The translations under genes were made by a program, and so were the position numbers. The notes under the pieces were generated by a model. It had not been told where the DNA came from, ran no database searches, and was given only the letters and a program-made list of their open reading frames with translations. From positions 23,985 through 87,984 of the forward strand of contig JAJPEN010000034.1 of NCBI GenBank assembly GCA_021166835.1: a stretch of 64,000 nucleotides of DNA, given 5' to 3'. The stretch's first letter is position 1. Every line of letters begins with the position of its first letter. Shown in pieces: positions 1-10,654 of this stretch. Source of the stretch: Burkholderiaceae bacterium. Its GTDB lineage: Bacteria; Pseudomonadota; Gammaproteobacteria; Burkholderiales; Burkholderiaceae.

Positions 1-416
1 TACATCGAGACGATCGGCGTCTCGAAGAACATGCGCGCCCCGCCCGCGTCGCAGCCGACGAAATGCGGCGCGAGCAGGATCACCGGCCGGCCGCGGTGCT
101 TCTCGTAATGCTCGGCGCCTTCGAGGCGGCACAGCGCGCGCACGCGGCCCACCGGTGCGTACCAGAGGATGAAGCGATCGAGCAGGCTGCGCACGAAGTA
201 GCGGAAATGCGCGCGCGCGACCGCTTCGCGCCGCGCCCGGCTCCATTGCGGAAAGCACAGTTCCAGGTTGCGCAGCGTGACGCGGCGCCGATCGCGCGCG
301 AAGCGCCAGGCGACGGCGCCGCCCGCCTGCCCCAGGCGGCGCAGCACCGGATACGGCAATTTCGAGACCGCGCGCAGCAGCGCGAGCGCCAGGTGCGTGA
401 GCGCGTCAACTAGCAC
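1..416 (-). CDS. LpxL/HtrB-type lysophospholipid acyltransferase, partial (C-terminus outside window)
   Basis: The first 138 codons read in minus-strand frame to the window edge. The protein belongs to the Kdo-lipid A / lysophospholipid acyltransferase family, which adds a secondary acyl chain to lipid A at the inner membrane. The catalytic HX4D motif is HFVGCD at residues 118-123. The N-terminal stretch up to about residue 25 is hydrophobic, as in membrane-anchored family members. The start is a GTG at 416-414 that overlaps the last 11 bases of the upstream acyltransferase gene, so the two are translationally coupled. The rest of the protein lies beyond position 1. Which acyl chain it transfers cannot be told from sequence. 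Confidence 0.85.
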   Translation of the reverse strand, partial: MLVDALTHLALALLRAVSKLPYPVLRRLGQAGGAVAWRFARDRRRVTLRNLELCFPQWSRARREAVARAHFRYFVRSLLDRFILWYAPVGRVRALCRLEGAEHYEKHRGRPVILLAPHFVGCDAGGARMFFETPIVSM

Positions 417-1320
417 CGCGGCTCCCGCTGTCGGAGGCCGTGCCGGCCTCCTCGCGTCGCGGCGCGCCCGCCGGCCTGCGATAGCGGTTGTATCCCCACA
501 GGTACTGCTCGGGGCTGCGCAGGATCGTCTGCTGCAGCCGCGCGTTCAACGCCTCGGCACTGGGCGCCTCGCGCATCGGCTCGACGCGCAGCCGCCATCC
601 GGGCGGGCGTGCGACGCGCTCGCAGACGGCAACGACCACGCTCGCGCCGGTCTGCTGCACCAGCCGCTCCGGCAAGGTCATCGTGTAGGCCGGTTCGCCG
701 AAGAACGGCGCCCAGCGTCCCTCGCCCGCGCTCGGAACCTGATCGGGCAGCAGGCCGACCGCCTGGCGCGCGCGCAACGCGCGCAGCAGCGTGCGCAGGC
801 CACCGAGCGTCGGCGGCACCGCCCGCATCGCCTCGCGATCGCGCGCGAAGGCGACCAGCGGGCGCAACCAGGGCTTGCGCGGCGGCTTGAACAGCACGGT
901 GATCGGCGCACGCGTCGCGTACCAGCGCGCGGCGACGTCGAAAGCGCCCAGGTGCGGCGTGACGAACAGCACGCCGCGCCCGGCGCGCTCGGCGTCGTCC
1001 AGCACGGCGAGATCGCCGGCCGAGCACTCGACGCGCGCGGCGACCTGCGCCAGCGGACGCGTCCACACCCATGGCAGTTCGCCGATCGTTCGGCCGGCCT
1101 CGCCCGCCGCGCGCCAGCGCAGGCGCGGCGCATCCAGGCCGGCGCGGCGCAGGTTCGAGCGGATCTTCCGGCGGTAGCCGGGCGACGCCGCGTACGCGAT
1201 CCAGCCGAGCAGCGCGCCGAACGCACGCGACGCGCGAAGGGGCAATCGGCCGATGCCGCGCAGCACGAGCAGCGCCACGCCGCCGCGCTGGGCGCCGGAG
1301 GGCATCGGCAATGTCGTCAT
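406..1320 (-). CDS. LpxL/HtrB-type lipid A acyltransferase
   Basis: A protein of 304 aa, close to the usual 290-310 aa of lauroyl/myristoyl lipid A acyltransferases. It has the HX4D catalytic motif (HLGAFD, residues 123-128), a YRRKIRSNL stretch typical of the family's N-terminal part, and the WGYNRYRRP C-terminal signature. The ATG at 1320 is chosen over an upstream in-frame start at 1443 because family homology begins just after it and the extra residues are low-complexity. It is the first gene of a two-gene unit with the acyltransferase downstream. Tandem paralogues adding the two secondary chains are common in Burkholderiales. It is divergent from metK. Confidence 0.9.
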   Translation of the reverse strand: MTTLPMPSGAQRGGVALLVLRGIGRLPLRASRAFGALLGWIAYAASPGYRRKIRSNLRRAGLDAPRLRWRAAGEAGRTIGELPWVWTRPLAQVAARVECSAGDLAVLDDAERAGRGVLFVTPHLGAFDVAARWYATRAPITVLFKPPRKPWLRPLVAFARDREAMRAVPPTLGGLRTLLRALRARQAVGLLPDQVPSAGEGRWAPFFGEPAYTMTLPERLVQQTGASVVVAVCERVARPPGWRLRVEPMREAPSAEALNARLQQTILRSPEQYLWGYNRYRRPAGAPRREEAGTASDSGSRGAS

Positions 1321-1388
1321 CGAGTCAGCATGAGCGCGGCCGTTGGGGGCCGCATGGGCGCGGCCGTCGGCGAGGCGCGAGCCTACCC

Positions 1389-1394
1389 TATAAT
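1389..1394 (+). promoter_or_regulatory. -10 box of the metK promoter
   Basis: A perfect TATAAT lies 126 bases before the metK start and just outside the divergent acyltransferase gene. No good -35 match is visible 16-18 bases upstream. Transcription would begin near 1401, exactly at the first strand of the leader hairpin described below. Confidence 0.55.
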
Positions 1395-1400
1395 CGACAT

Positions 1401-1453
1401 GCCGCCGAGTTAACGACAACTTGCGGGGCGGCAGACGGCGCATGGGGCGCCGT
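1401..1453 (+). ncRNA. Structured metK 5' leader (two hairpins), candidate regulatory RNA
   Basis: The 119-base leader of metK contains two compact stem-loops. In the first, GCCGCC 1401-1406 pairs with GGCGGC 1427-1432 and encloses an inner AGTT/AACT helix (1408-1411 with 1418-1421). The second is a perfect 7-bp stem, ACGGCGC 1435-1441 with GCGCCGT 1447-1453. Position and structure suggest feedback control of SAM synthesis, but it does not match the core of any SAM or SAH riboswitch class I can recall. The pairing is seen; the function is inferred. Confidence 0.35.
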
Positions 1454-1519
1454 GAGCAAATCCGCTAAAGCGTCGCTGCTTCTCGAAGGTCGGCAGCGCG
1501 CCCGACCAGGAGAGAAGCC

Positions 1520-2686
1520 TTGACCAGCGAATATCTGTTCACCTCGGAATCGGTCTCCGAAGGCCACCCCGACAAGGTCGCCGACCAGATCTCCGATGCC
1601 GTCCTCGACGCCCTGCTCGAGCAGGACCGCCTCTCGCGCGTGGCCGCCGAAACGCTGTGCACCACCGGCCTGGTCGTGCTCGCCGGCGAGATCACCTCGA
1701 AAGCCAACATCGACTACGTCCAGGTCGCGCGCGACACGCTGAAGTCGATCGGCTACGACAACACCGAGTTCGGCATCGACTACCGCGGCTGCGGCGTGAT
1801 GGTCGCCTACGACAAGCAGTCGCCCGACATCGCGCAGGGCGTCGACCGCGCCGGCGACGACAATCTCGACCAGGGCGCAGGCGACCAGGGACTGATGTTC
1901 GGCTACGCCTGCGACGAAACACCCGAATACATGCCGGCGGCCATCTACTACGCGCACCGCCTGGTCGAACGCCAGTCGCAGTTGCGCAAGAGCGGCAAGC
2001 TCGCGTGGCTGCGTCCGGACGCGAAGTCGCAGGTCACGCTGCGCTACGCCGACGGACGTCCGCAGGCGGTCGACACCGTCGTCATCTCCACGCAGCACTC
2101 GCCCGACATCAGCCAGGCGCTGATCCGCGAGGCGGTCATCGAGGAGCTGATCAAGCCGGTGATTCCGGAGTCGATGCGCCGCAACGAGGTGCGCTACCTG
2201 GTGAACCCCACCGGGCGCTTCGTCGTGGGCGGGCCGCAGGGCGACTGCGGGCTCACCGGCCGCAAGATCATCGTCGACACCTACGGCGGCTCGGCGCCGC
2301 ACGGGGGCGGCGCGTTCTCCGGGAAGGATCCGTCGAAGGTCGACCGTTCCGCCGCCTACGCGGCGCGCTACGTGGCGAAGAACATCGTGGCCGCCGGCCT
2401 GGCGCGCCGCTGCCTGGTGCAGCTGTCGTACGCGATCGGCATCGCCCGGCCGACGTCGATCATGGTCACCACGCAGGGCACCGGAGCGGTGTCCGACGAG
2501 CGGCTGTCCGAACTCGTCGCCCGCCACTTCGACCTGCGCCCGCGCGGCATCGTCCAGATGCTCGACCTGCTGCGTCCGGTCTACCGGAAAACGGCCGCCT
2601 ACGGCCACTTCGGCCGCGACGAGCCCGAGTTCTCCTGGGAGCGCACCGACAAGGCCGAGGTGCTGCGCGCCGAAGCGGGCGTCTGA
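1520..2686 (+). CDS. metK: S-adenosylmethionine synthase
   Basis: A protein of 388 aa (family about 384) that makes SAM from methionine and ATP in the cytoplasm. The ATP-binding GHPDK is at residues 15-19, with GAGDQG near residue 118 and the glycine-rich GGGAFSGKD loop near residue 260. All three domains are complete. The start codon is TTG, supported by the Shine-Dalgarno sequence AGGAGAG at 1509-1515 and by the family N-terminus beginning directly there. It stands alone behind its own promoter and structured leader, divergent from the lipid A acyltransferases. It supplies the SAM whose product SAH is handled by ahcY downstream. Confidence 0.97.
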   Translation: MTSEYLFTSESVSEGHPDKVADQISDAVLDALLEQDRLSRVAAETLCTTGLVVLAGEITSKANIDYVQVARDTLKSIGYDNTEFGIDYRGCGVMVAYDKQSPDIAQGVDRAGDDNLDQGAGDQGLMFGYACDETPEYMPAAIYYAHRLVERQSQLRKSGKLAWLRPDAKSQVTLRYADGRPQAVDTVVISTQHSPDISQALIREAVIEELIKPVIPESMRRNEVRYLVNPTGRFVVGGPQGDCGLTGRKIIVDTYGGSAPHGGGAFSGKDPSKVDRSAAYAARYVAKNIVAAGLARRCLVQLSYAIGIARPTSIMVTTQGTGAVSDERLSELVARHFDLRPRGIVQMLDLLRPVYRKTAAYGHFGRDEPEFSWERTDKAEVLRAEAGV

Positions 2687-2845
2687 CGGCGGCGCGCGGC
2701 CGGTTCCGTACTACCGGCGCCGTACTACCGTCGGCGCACGGCCGGCAGCCGCCGTGCCGGCGGTGGCGGCGCCGGCCCGCGCCGCATCGCCCCCATCGTG
2801 ACGTCGATCAAGCCTGCGGCTCGCCGGCTCTGCTCCAATGAGCGC

Positions 2846-3214
2846 ATGTCTGCCGCATTGCACGACGTCGCCCGCCTGATCGAGTGCCCGAGCGCCCGCC
2901 CGGGGCTCGCCGCGCGTCTGAGCGAAGCGCTCGCCGACGAAACCGAGCTGCCGATCGCCACCCGGCTGCGTCTGGTCGCGCTCGCCGCCCGGCTCGAAGC
3001 GGGCGATCGTTGCGAATGCGGCCAGCCCGAGCCAGCGTCCGACAGCTGGGTGGCCACACTCGCGCAGGCCTTCCTGAACGACGAGTCGAGCGGGCTCGAA
3101 GCGCTGATCGCGCACGCGCCGCGCCTGCGCGCGGTCGTCGCGCACGACGGCAACCGCCCCTGCCGCCTGCCGGCGGCGGCGCTGCTGGAAGTGCTGGAGC
3201 GCAGGTTGCATTGA
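2846..3214 (+). CDS. Hypothetical protein of unknown function
   Basis: I do not recognise this protein. From the ATG at 2846 it is 122 aa; an in-frame upstream start at 2798 would add 16 residues. It is rich in alanine, leucine and arginine, predicted helical, with one Cys-Glu-Cys (CEC) motif and no membrane segment or signal peptide. GC-rich third positions support coding. It lies between metK and the convergent pdxH, 8 bases from the latter's end. The 159 bases between metK and this start carry only short GC-rich repeats (CCGTACTACCG twice) and no clear promoter. Confidence 0.5.
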   Translation: MSAALHDVARLIECPSARPGLAARLSEALADETELPIATRLRLVALAARLEAGDRCECGQPEPASDSWVATLAQAFLNDESSGLEALIAHAPRLRAVVAHDGNRPCRLPAAALLEVLERRLH

Positions 3215-3221
3215 CGGGAAG

Positions 3222-3863
3222 TCACGGCGCCAGCCGCTGCCTCCGCCACCCCTCCTCGCCCGGCACGCGCCGGTACGCCAGCCGATCGTGCAGCCGCGAC
3301 GGCCTTCCCTGCCAGAACTCCCAGTAATCGGGCGCCAGCCGGAAGCCGCCCCAGTGCGGCGGCCTCGGCGGGTGCAGGCCGAACTTCAGTCCGAACTCGG
3401 CCGCGCGCGCGACCAGCGCGGCACGTGAGGCGAGCGGCCGGCTCTGCTCGGAGGCCCAGGCGCCGATGCGCGAGGCCAGCGGCCGCGACGCGTAATACGC
3501 GTCGGATTCGGCCGCGCCGACCCGCGACACGAGCCCCTCGATGCGCACGACCCGCTCCAGCTCCACCCAGTGGAACTGCAGCGCCGCATGCGGGTTGCCG
3601 GCCAGCTCGCGGCCCTTGCGGCTTTCGTAGTTCGTGTACCAGACGACGCCGCGCTCGTCGAAATCCTTGATCAGCACGACCCGCGTCGACGGCCGGCCGC
3701 CCTCGCCGACGGTGGCGACCGTCATCGCGTTCGGCTCGGGCACGTTCGCGCCGACCGCCTCGCCGAGCCACTTGCGGAACTGATCGAAGGGATCACGGCA
3801 GGCGTGGTCCTCGTCCAGCTCGCCCCGCTCGTAGCTCTTGCGCAGATCGGACAGTCTCGTCAT
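3222..3863 (-). CDS. pdxH: Pyridoxamine 5'-phosphate oxidase
   Basis: A protein of 213 aa (E. coli 218). It oxidises pyridoxine or pyridoxamine 5'-phosphate to pyridoxal 5'-phosphate with FMN and oxygen. Visible family blocks are the N-terminal [10 protein letters not shown], the FMN-binding [19 protein letters not shown] region, [13 protein letters not shown], and the C-terminal [17 protein letters not shown] signature. The ATG at 3863 is chosen because the conserved N-terminus begins there; a longer frame upstream is non-homologous. It is divergent from the HD-GYP gene, with 133 bases between starts. Confidence 0.95.
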   Translation of the reverse strand: MTRLSDLRKSYERGELDEDHACRDPFDQFRKWLGEAVGANVPEPNAMTVATVGEGGRPSTRVVLIKDFDERGVVWYTNYESRKGRELAGNPHAALQFHWVELERVVRIEGLVSRVGAAESDAYYASRPLASRIGAWASEQSRPLASRAALVARAAEFGLKFGLHPPRPPHWGGFRLAPDYWEFWQGRPSRLHDRLAYRRVPGEEGWRRQRLAP

Positions 3864-3996
3864 CGCTGCGAGTGTAGCGCGGCGCCATCCATCGACCGAC
3901 GCCTTCCGGCCGTCCGTCGGTCGGCGGCGAAAAGCGCCGTTGCTGCCCCTCTCATCCCCTTGGTCGGCGCCGCAGGCCGCCGCTATGCTCGGGACG

Positions 3997-5664
3997 ATGT
4001 CCACCGGCTGCCCCGCGTCCATGACCACGACCTTCGTTGCCGATCTCGAGGAAATCGTCTACCCGGCGTCGTTCGACGTGCACGACGAGGCCGGGCTGCC
4101 GCGCATCGAGGCGCGCCGCGTGCTTGCCGGCATGTTCGTCGCCGAACTGGATCGCCCGTGGAGCGATACGCCGCTGCCGCAAGGCGGACTGCTGGTGACG
4201 GACGACGACGAACTCGCGGCGATTCGCGCGCATTGCCGCCAGGTGCGTGTAGACCCGGCGCGCTCCAGACCGGAAATGCGCGACGCGATCCGGGCGGCCG
4301 CGGTTCTGTCGAGCGAGCAGGGGCTGGCGCTGGTCGAGCCGCTGGACGGGGGCGAAGCGGCAGCGCCGGAGGCCGGCTCCGGCGAGGACAAGGGCGAGTC
4401 GCCGGGCCGCGATGGTCGCCGCAGCGCGATCCGCGACACGGCAGGCCTGGACAAGCCCGCCGAACGGCGCGACGACGTGCATCCGAGCGAAGCCGCACGC
4501 CTGCGGCTGCGCGCGCTGTTGCGCGCGAACGAAGGCCGTGAAATGCGGGAACCGGGTGGAGCCATCGCCCGGCTGCGCAGTTGGTTCTTCGCCGAACCGG
4601 GGAGCGCGGGCCCGCGCGAGCGCCCCTGTGCGCTCGACGAGTTGCGCGCGCGCTACGGCGAGCGCATCGGCGCGGTCGAAGCGGCCGAGTCGGCGCCGAT
4701 CCGCGAGCACTTCGCGCAGGCGCGCATCGCGCACGCCCGCCTGGTCGGCGCGGCCGATGCGCTCGTCGCGCAGGTGCGCCAGGGAGGCGCTCCGAACCTT
4801 GCGTCGCTCGAAACGCCGATAGCAGGCTTCGTCGCCGTGCTGCAGCAGGCGCCCGAGGCGATGCGCTGGGCCGAGGCACTCTACGCGCAGAACGCTCCGC
4901 GGCCGAACGCGGCTACGGCGGTCGCGCTGAATCTCGCCGTCTTCGGCCGTGCGCTCGGCATGTCGGCGCAATCGCTGCGCGAGCTGGCGCTCGTCGGACT
5001 GCTGCTCGACCTCGGCAAGGCGCTGCTGCCGCGCGAACTGCTCGAGCATCCCGGCGTGCTCGCTCCGCACGACTATGCGCTGATGCAGCAGCACGTGACG
5101 ATCGGCCGCGACCTGCTCGAGCGCGCCGCGGCGCTCGAGCCCGAAGTGCTGCGCGCGATCGCCGAACACCACGAGCGGCTCGACGGCTCCGGCTATCCGC
5201 GTCGCCTGCGCGGCAACGACATCGGGCTGCTCGGACGGATGGCGGCGATCGTCGACACCTTCAGCGGACTGACCGCGGTACGCGCCTATGCGAACCCGTT
5301 GTCGGTCGAGGACGCGCTCGCGGCGCTCAACGAATGGGCGAAGTCGCTGTTCTGCCGCGACCTGGTCCAGCATTTCGTGCTGTCGATCGGCGTGTTCCCG
5401 GTCGGCACGCTCGTCGAACTGCGCGGCGGCGAGGTGGCGGCGGTGGTGGATCGTCCGCGAGGCGAGCGCGTGCTGCCCAAGCTGGTCGTCCTGACCGCCG
5501 CCGACAAGGGGCCGCTGCGCGCGGTGCGCGACCGAACCGGCCGCCAGGAGCCCGACGAGGTCTACAGCGGAGCCCAGGTGCGCATCGCGCGCGGCCTGCC
5601 CGCCGGAGCGTACGGGCTGCGCCTGCCCGACTACTACGGGCGGGCGCGCCCGGCCGACTTATAA
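3997..5664 (+). CDS. DUF3391 / degenerate HD-GYP domain protein
   Basis: A protein of 555 aa with an N-terminal DUF3391 domain (about residues 35-115), a variable linker, and a C-terminal HD-GYP domain of the cyclic di-GMP phosphodiesterase family. The [11 protein letters not shown] signature is intact (residues 391-401) and the middle ligand histidine is present (His366). The HD motif reads LLDLGK, so its histidine is Leu337, and the earlier metal-ligand histidine is an alanine (about residue 306). Loss of these ligands suggests a weak or inactive enzyme acting as a sensor or scaffold. The start at 3997 parallels the paralogue at 9055; ATGs at 3985 and 4021 are alternatives. Its stop codon overlaps the ahcY -10 box. 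Confidence 0.85.
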   Translation: MSTGCPASMTTTFVADLEEIVYPASFDVHDEAGLPRIEARRVLAGMFVAELDRPWSDTPLPQGGLLVTDDDELAAIRAHCRQVRVDPARSRPEMRDAIRAAAVLSSEQGLALVEPLDGGEAAAPEAGSGEDKGESPGRDGRRSAIRDTAGLDKPAERRDDVHPSEAARLRLRALLRANEGREMREPGGAIARLRSWFFAEPGSAGPRERPCALDELRARYGERIGAVEAAESAPIREHFAQARIAHARLVGAADALVAQVRQGGAPNLASLETPIAGFVAVLQQAPEAMRWAEALYAQNAPRPNAATAVALNLAVFGRALGMSAQSLRELALVGLLLDLGKALLPRELLEHPGVLAPHDYALMQQHVTIGRDLLERAAALEPEVLRAIAEHHERLDGSGYPRRLRGNDIGLLGRMAAIVDTFSGLTAVRAYANPLSVEDALAALNEWAKSLFCRDLVQHFVLSIGVFPVGTLVELRGGEVAAVVDRPRGERVLPKLVVLTAADKGPLRAVRDRTGRQEPDEVYSGAQVRIARGLPAGAYGLRLPDYYGRARPADL

Positions 5665-5665
5665 T
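5660..5665 (+). promoter_or_regulatory. -10 box of the ahcY promoter
   Basis: A perfect TATAAT overlaps the TAA stop codon (5662-5664) of the HD-GYP gene. It lies 8 bases before the riboswitch, so transcription would start at or just before its first helix. The -35 region is weak. Confidence 0.6.
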
Positions 5666-5672
5666 CCCGCGA

Positions 5673-5736
5673 TCCCGAGGAGCGCTGCAACGGCCGGGAG
5701 GGCCGCCAGGCTCGGGAACCGATTCAACGGCGCTCG
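5673..5736 (+). promoter_or_regulatory. SAH riboswitch upstream of ahcY
   Basis: This matches the S-adenosylhomocysteine riboswitch class. P1 pairs CCCGAG 5674-5679 with CTCGGG 5711-5716. The conserved GAGGAGCGCTGC segment follows. A P2 hairpin pairs CGGCC 5691-5695 with GGCCG 5701-5705, and the CCAGGCTCGG segment closes the core. The pseudoknot pairs GAGCGC 5680-5685 with GCGCTC 5730-5735. In this family SAH binding turns on expression of SAH recycling genes, which fits the gene directly downstream. About 110 bases separate the aptamer from the ahcY start; that stretch also holds a GC-rich hairpin around 5770-5790 (CGATCGCGCTTCGCGCGATC) that could belong to the switch. Confidence 0.92.
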
Positions 5737-5844
5737 TCGAACCGTGATCCGTCACGGCAGACGGGCGCACCTCGATCGCGCTTCGCGCGATCCGTCTCCC
5801 GCCTCTGTCGCGTCGGCGCCCCTTTCGCATTTCGAGGAGTGACG

Positions 5845-7266
<1,422 letters not shown>

Positions 7267-7302
7267 CGCCCGCTGCGGCTTCCTTCGCGAGTCCCGACCG
7301 GC

Positions 7303-8058
7303 ATGATCCGCGCCGACCAGCTTCTCGTCGCCCGGGGCCTCGCGCCCACGCGATCGACCGCGCAGCGTCTGATCGACCGCGGCGCGGTGCGCTGGCTCGG
7401 TCCGGACGGCTGGATCGCTCCGCGCAAGGCCGGTGAGCGCGTTCCCGAGAGCTGCGAGATCGAGGTGGCGGACGACGCCGAGCTGCGCTACGTCTCGCGC
7501 GGCGGCCTGAAGCTCGAGGGCGCGCTCGCGCGCGGCGGATTCGACGTGCGCGGCCTCGTCTGCCTCGATCTCGGGCAGAGCACGGGCGGCTTCACCGATT
7601 GCCTGCTGCGCGCGGGCGCCGCGCGCGTCGTCGGCGCCGACGTCGGCCACGGACAACTGCACGAATCGCTGCGCAGCGATGCGCGCGTGCGCGCCCTGGA
7701 GGGGCTGAACGTGCGCACGCTCGACGCCGCCGCACTGGGCGACGCGTATCCGCCGGGCGGCTTCGACCTGGTCGTCGCCGACCTGTCGTTCATTCCGCTC
7801 GCCCATGCGTTCGCGCCGGCGCATGCGCTCGCGCGACCCGGGGCCCGGCTGCTCGCGCTCGTCAAGCCGCAGTTCGAGCTGGGCCCGGGCGCGGTCGATA
7901 GTCGCGGCATCGTCCGCGACGACGCACTCCACGCGGGCCTGCGCGAGCGGATCGAGCGGCAGGCGCACGAGAGCGGATGGATTCCCGCGGACTGGTTCGA
8001 CAGCCCGGTGACCGGCGGCGACGGCAACCGCGAGTTCTTTCTGATGGCACGCAGATGA
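7303..8058 (+). CDS. tlyA: TlyA-family rRNA 2'-O-methyltransferase
   Basis: A protein of 251 aa with an N-terminal S4 RNA-binding domain (about residues 1-60) and a FtsJ-like Rossmann methyltransferase domain. It is annotated as haemolysin TlyA in many genomes. The K-D-K-E catalytic set can be placed as Lys in SRGGLKL, Asp in VVADLSF, Lys in LVKPQFE and Glu in NREFF. The SAM-binding motif is LDLGQSTGGFTD. The known TlyA enzymes methylate cytidines of 16S and/or 23S rRNA. Its stop codon overlaps the metF ATG by 4 bases, and it lies 36 bases after ahcY, so it shares their transcript. Confidence 0.9.
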   Translation: MIRADQLLVARGLAPTRSTAQRLIDRGAVRWLGPDGWIAPRKAGERVPESCEIEVADDAELRYVSRGGLKLEGALARGGFDVRGLVCLDLGQSTGGFTDCLLRAGAARVVGADVGHGQLHESLRSDARVRALEGLNVRTLDAAALGDAYPPGGFDLVVADLSFIPLAHAFAPAHALARPGARLLALVKPQFELGPGAVDSRGIVRDDALHAGLRERIERQAHESGWIPADWFDSPVTGGDGNREFFLMARR

Positions 8059-8894
8059 AGACGCCGGGAACGATCAGCTTCGAGTTCTTTCCGCCGAACA
8101 CGCCGCCCGGCATCGAGAAGCTGCGCGGCGTGCGCGAAGCGCTCGCGCGCTTCGATCCGGCGTTCTACAGCGTCACCTACGGCGCGGGCGGCGTTACGCG
8201 CGACAAGACGCTGTCGACGGTGCTCGAGATCGTCGGCGAGGGCCGGCCGGTCGCGCCGCACCTGTCGTGCATCGGCGCCTCGCGCGAGTCGGTGCGCGAG
8301 CTGCTGGCGCTGTACCGCGCGCACGGCATCCGCCGCCTCGTCCTGCTGCGCGGAGACCTGCCGTCGGGCATGCGCGGCAGCGGCGACTTCCGCTACGCGA
8401 GCGACCTCGTCGCCTTCGTGCGCGCTGAAACCGGCGATTCTTTCCACATCGAAGTCGCCGCGTATCCGGAGACGCATCCGCAGGCGCGCACCCCGCGCGA
8501 CGATCTGCAGGCTTTCGCAGCGAAGATGCGCGCAGGCGCCGACTCGGCGATCACGCAGTATTTCTTCAATGCCGACGCGTATCTGCGCTTTCGCGATGCC
8601 GCTGCGCGCATCGGCATCGACGCGCCGATCGTGCCCGGCATCATGCCGATCTCGAACTTCTCGCAGCTGGCGCGATTCTCCGACGCCTGCGGCGCCGAGA
8701 TCCCGCGCTGGATCCGGCTCGAGCTGGCGGCCTGCGGCGACGACGTCGAGGCGATTCGCGCCTTCGGCGCCGAAGTCGTCGCCGCGATGTGCCGGCGACT
8801 GCTCGCCGAAGGCGCGCCGGGCCTGCATTTCTACACGCTGAACCAGGCCGGACCCACCGCCGCCGTCCTCGACGCGCTCGTTGCGCCCCGCTGA
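8055..8894 (+). CDS. metF: 5,10-methylenetetrahydrofolate reductase
   Basis: A protein of 279 aa (family about 280-300) that reduces methylene-THF to methyl-THF with FAD, feeding methionine synthesis. The N-terminal ISFEFFPP motif with its catalytic glutamate starts at residue 7; SVTYGAGG and the FAD-contact HLSCIG region follow. The C-terminal part matches the TIM barrel of MetF. The ATG at 8055 overlaps the tlyA stop (ATGA). Together with metK and ahcY it completes a local methyl-cycle set; the methionine synthase itself is not in the window. Confidence 0.96.
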   Translation: MKTPGTISFEFFPPNTPPGIEKLRGVREALARFDPAFYSVTYGAGGVTRDKTLSTVLEIVGEGRPVAPHLSCIGASRESVRELLALYRAHGIRRLVLLRGDLPSGMRGSGDFRYASDLVAFVRAETGDSFHIEVAAYPETHPQARTPRDDLQAFAAKMRAGADSAITQYFFNADAYLRFRDAAARIGIDAPIVPGIMPISNFSQLARFSDACGAEIPRWIRLELAACGDDVEAIRAFGAEVVAAMCRRLLAEGAPGLHFYTLNQAGPTAAVLDALVAPR

Positions 8895-9054
8895 CGCGGC
8901 GGGCGCTTCCCGTCCGCCGGCGCCCGCAACCTTGCCGTTCGTCGGCGCTGTCGCCGATGACCCGACCGGCGGCGGGGCGCGCGTGAACGCCGGGGGCAGC
9001 CCTCGTTACCATCGGCTCACCACGAACCAGAATCGAGCCGCTCCGCTCCGTCCG

Positions 9055-10644
9055 ATGTCGACCACGCTGTCCGAACCGGGGCTCGCCTCGGTCAAGCGCT
9101 ATCAGATCCCGGTCGAGAGGCTGCAGGAGGGCATGTTCGTCGTCGAACTGGACCGGCCCTGGCTCGACACGCCGTTCCTGCTGCAGGGCTTCCTCGTCGA
9201 CAGCCGGATCGAGCTGGAGACGCTGCGCCGCTATTGCCGCTACGTATACGTCGACCTCGATCTTTCGCACTCGGCGCTCGCCGACGCGATTCGCGACGCC
9301 GAACTGCGCGACGAAGCGGCTGCACCGGCGGCGCCCTCGCCCGCGCCGCTGCATTTCGACACCGTGCTCGACGAGAAGCCCGCCGCGCGCCCGGCCGCGA
9401 TGCGCCCGGTGCGCATTCGCGCCGACGTCAAGATCAGCCGCCAGACGCGCGAGCGCTTCCGCGACTTCATCCGCGCCACGGCGATCGCGCCGGCCGAAGC
9501 GCCGAACCACTCGGCGCTGCGCCGCGCGCTCGACTGGCTGCGCCCCGCCGGTCGCTCGCGCGCCGCGCCCCGCACGCGCAGGCTCTCGGCCGGCGGACAC
9601 GCGGCGCCCGACATCCGGCTGCCCGACGGCATCGAGCTGCGCCGCTACGCCGACCGTACGCCGATCGAAGCCGAGCTGCCGCGGGCGCGCGAAGCCTTCG
9701 GCATCGGCTCGCGCGCGCTCGATGCATTGGTCGCCGACGTACGCCAGGGCCGCGTGCCCGACGTGCAACAGGTCAGCGGAGCGGTCGACCAGATCGTCGA
9801 CAGCATGGTCGAGAACCCCGACGCGCTGATGTGGATCGCCCGCCTGCGCGAGGAGAGCGTCCATGTCTACCAGCACGGCGTGAAGGTCGCGCTGTACCTG
9901 GTCGCGCTCGGCCGTCACCTGGGCTTTCCGCGCGCCGAGCTGGCCAATCTCGGGATGATCGGCATGCTGGCCGACGTCGGCAAGACGCGGCTGCCGACCG
10001 CGCTGCTCGAGAAGCCGGGCATGCTCGCGCCGGCCGAATACAACATCGTCAAGGAACACGTGCGCCTCGGCCTCGACGCGCTGGCCTCGAGCGTGCGTCT
10101 GGCCCCGGCGATCGTCGAGGGCATCGCGCAGCATCACGAGCGGCTCGACGGTTCCGGCTATCCGAAGGGGCTGCGCGGCGACGAGATCGGCATCTACGGC
10201 CGCATGTCGGCGATCGCCGACAGCTTCGCCGCGCTGATCACCGCGCGCGCCTACGCGAACGCCTGCGCGCCGCAGGATGCGCTGATGAACCTCTACGAAT
10301 GGACGGGCACCTCGTTCCACGAGCCGCTGGTCGAGCAGTTCGTGCAGGCGGTCGGCATCTTTCCGGTCGGCAGCTTCGTCGAGCTGTCCAGCGGTGAAGT
10401 CGCCGCCGTGCTCGCGCACAACCGCGTGCGACGGCTCGAGCCGCGCGTGCTCGTGCTCACCGCGCCCGACAAGACGCCGCTGGCCGAGCCTTTCGAACGC
10501 AACCTGCTGCAGCGGCCGAAGACGGCGGAAAACGTCCGCGTGCGCATCGTTCGCGGGCTGGCGGCCGGCGCCTACGGACTGCGCCTGCGCGACTACTACG
10601 GGCAGCAGGAAGCGGCGCTGGCGTCCGCGCCGGTGACCGGGTAG
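9055..10644 (+). CDS. DUF3391 / degenerate HD-GYP domain protein (paralogue)
   Basis: A protein of 529 aa, clearly a paralogue of the protein at 3997-5664, with the same DUF3391 start (block EGMFVVELDRPW), linker and HD-GYP domain. The [11 protein letters not shown] signature (360-370), the first ligand His274 and the middle His335 are kept. The HD motif reads LADVGK, so its histidine is Ala306. It is therefore less eroded than its partner but still lacks one expected metal ligand. The ATG at 9055 opens the recognisable domain. It is followed after 10 bases by an EAL protein, suggesting a joint role in cyclic di-GMP signalling. The 160 bases upstream show no clear promoter. Confidence 0.85.
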   Translation: MSTTLSEPGLASVKRYQIPVERLQEGMFVVELDRPWLDTPFLLQGFLVDSRIELETLRRYCRYVYVDLDLSHSALADAIRDAELRDEAAAPAAPSPAPLHFDTVLDEKPAARPAAMRPVRIRADVKISRQTRERFRDFIRATAIAPAEAPNHSALRRALDWLRPAGRSRAAPRTRRLSAGGHAAPDIRLPDGIELRRYADRTPIEAELPRAREAFGIGSRALDALVADVRQGRVPDVQQVSGAVDQIVDSMVENPDALMWIARLREESVHVYQHGVKVALYLVALGRHLGFPRAELANLGMIGMLADVGKTRLPTALLEKPGMLAPAEYNIVKEHVRLGLDALASSVRLAPAIVEGIAQHHERLDGSGYPKGLRGDEIGIYGRMSAIADSFAALITARAYANACAPQDALMNLYEWTGTSFHEPLVEQFVQAVGIFPVGSFVELSSGEVAAVLAHNRVRRLEPRVLVLTAPDKTPLAEPFERNLLQRPKTAENVRVRIVRGLAAGAYGLRLRDYYGQQEAALASAPVTG

Positions 10645-10654
10645 GGACGGCCGC

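Noticed and set aside
1401..1519. Known SAM-II, SAM-V or SAM/SAH riboswitch upstream of metK
   Set aside because: The recalled core sequences and pseudoknot layout do not match. Only unspecific hairpins are supported.
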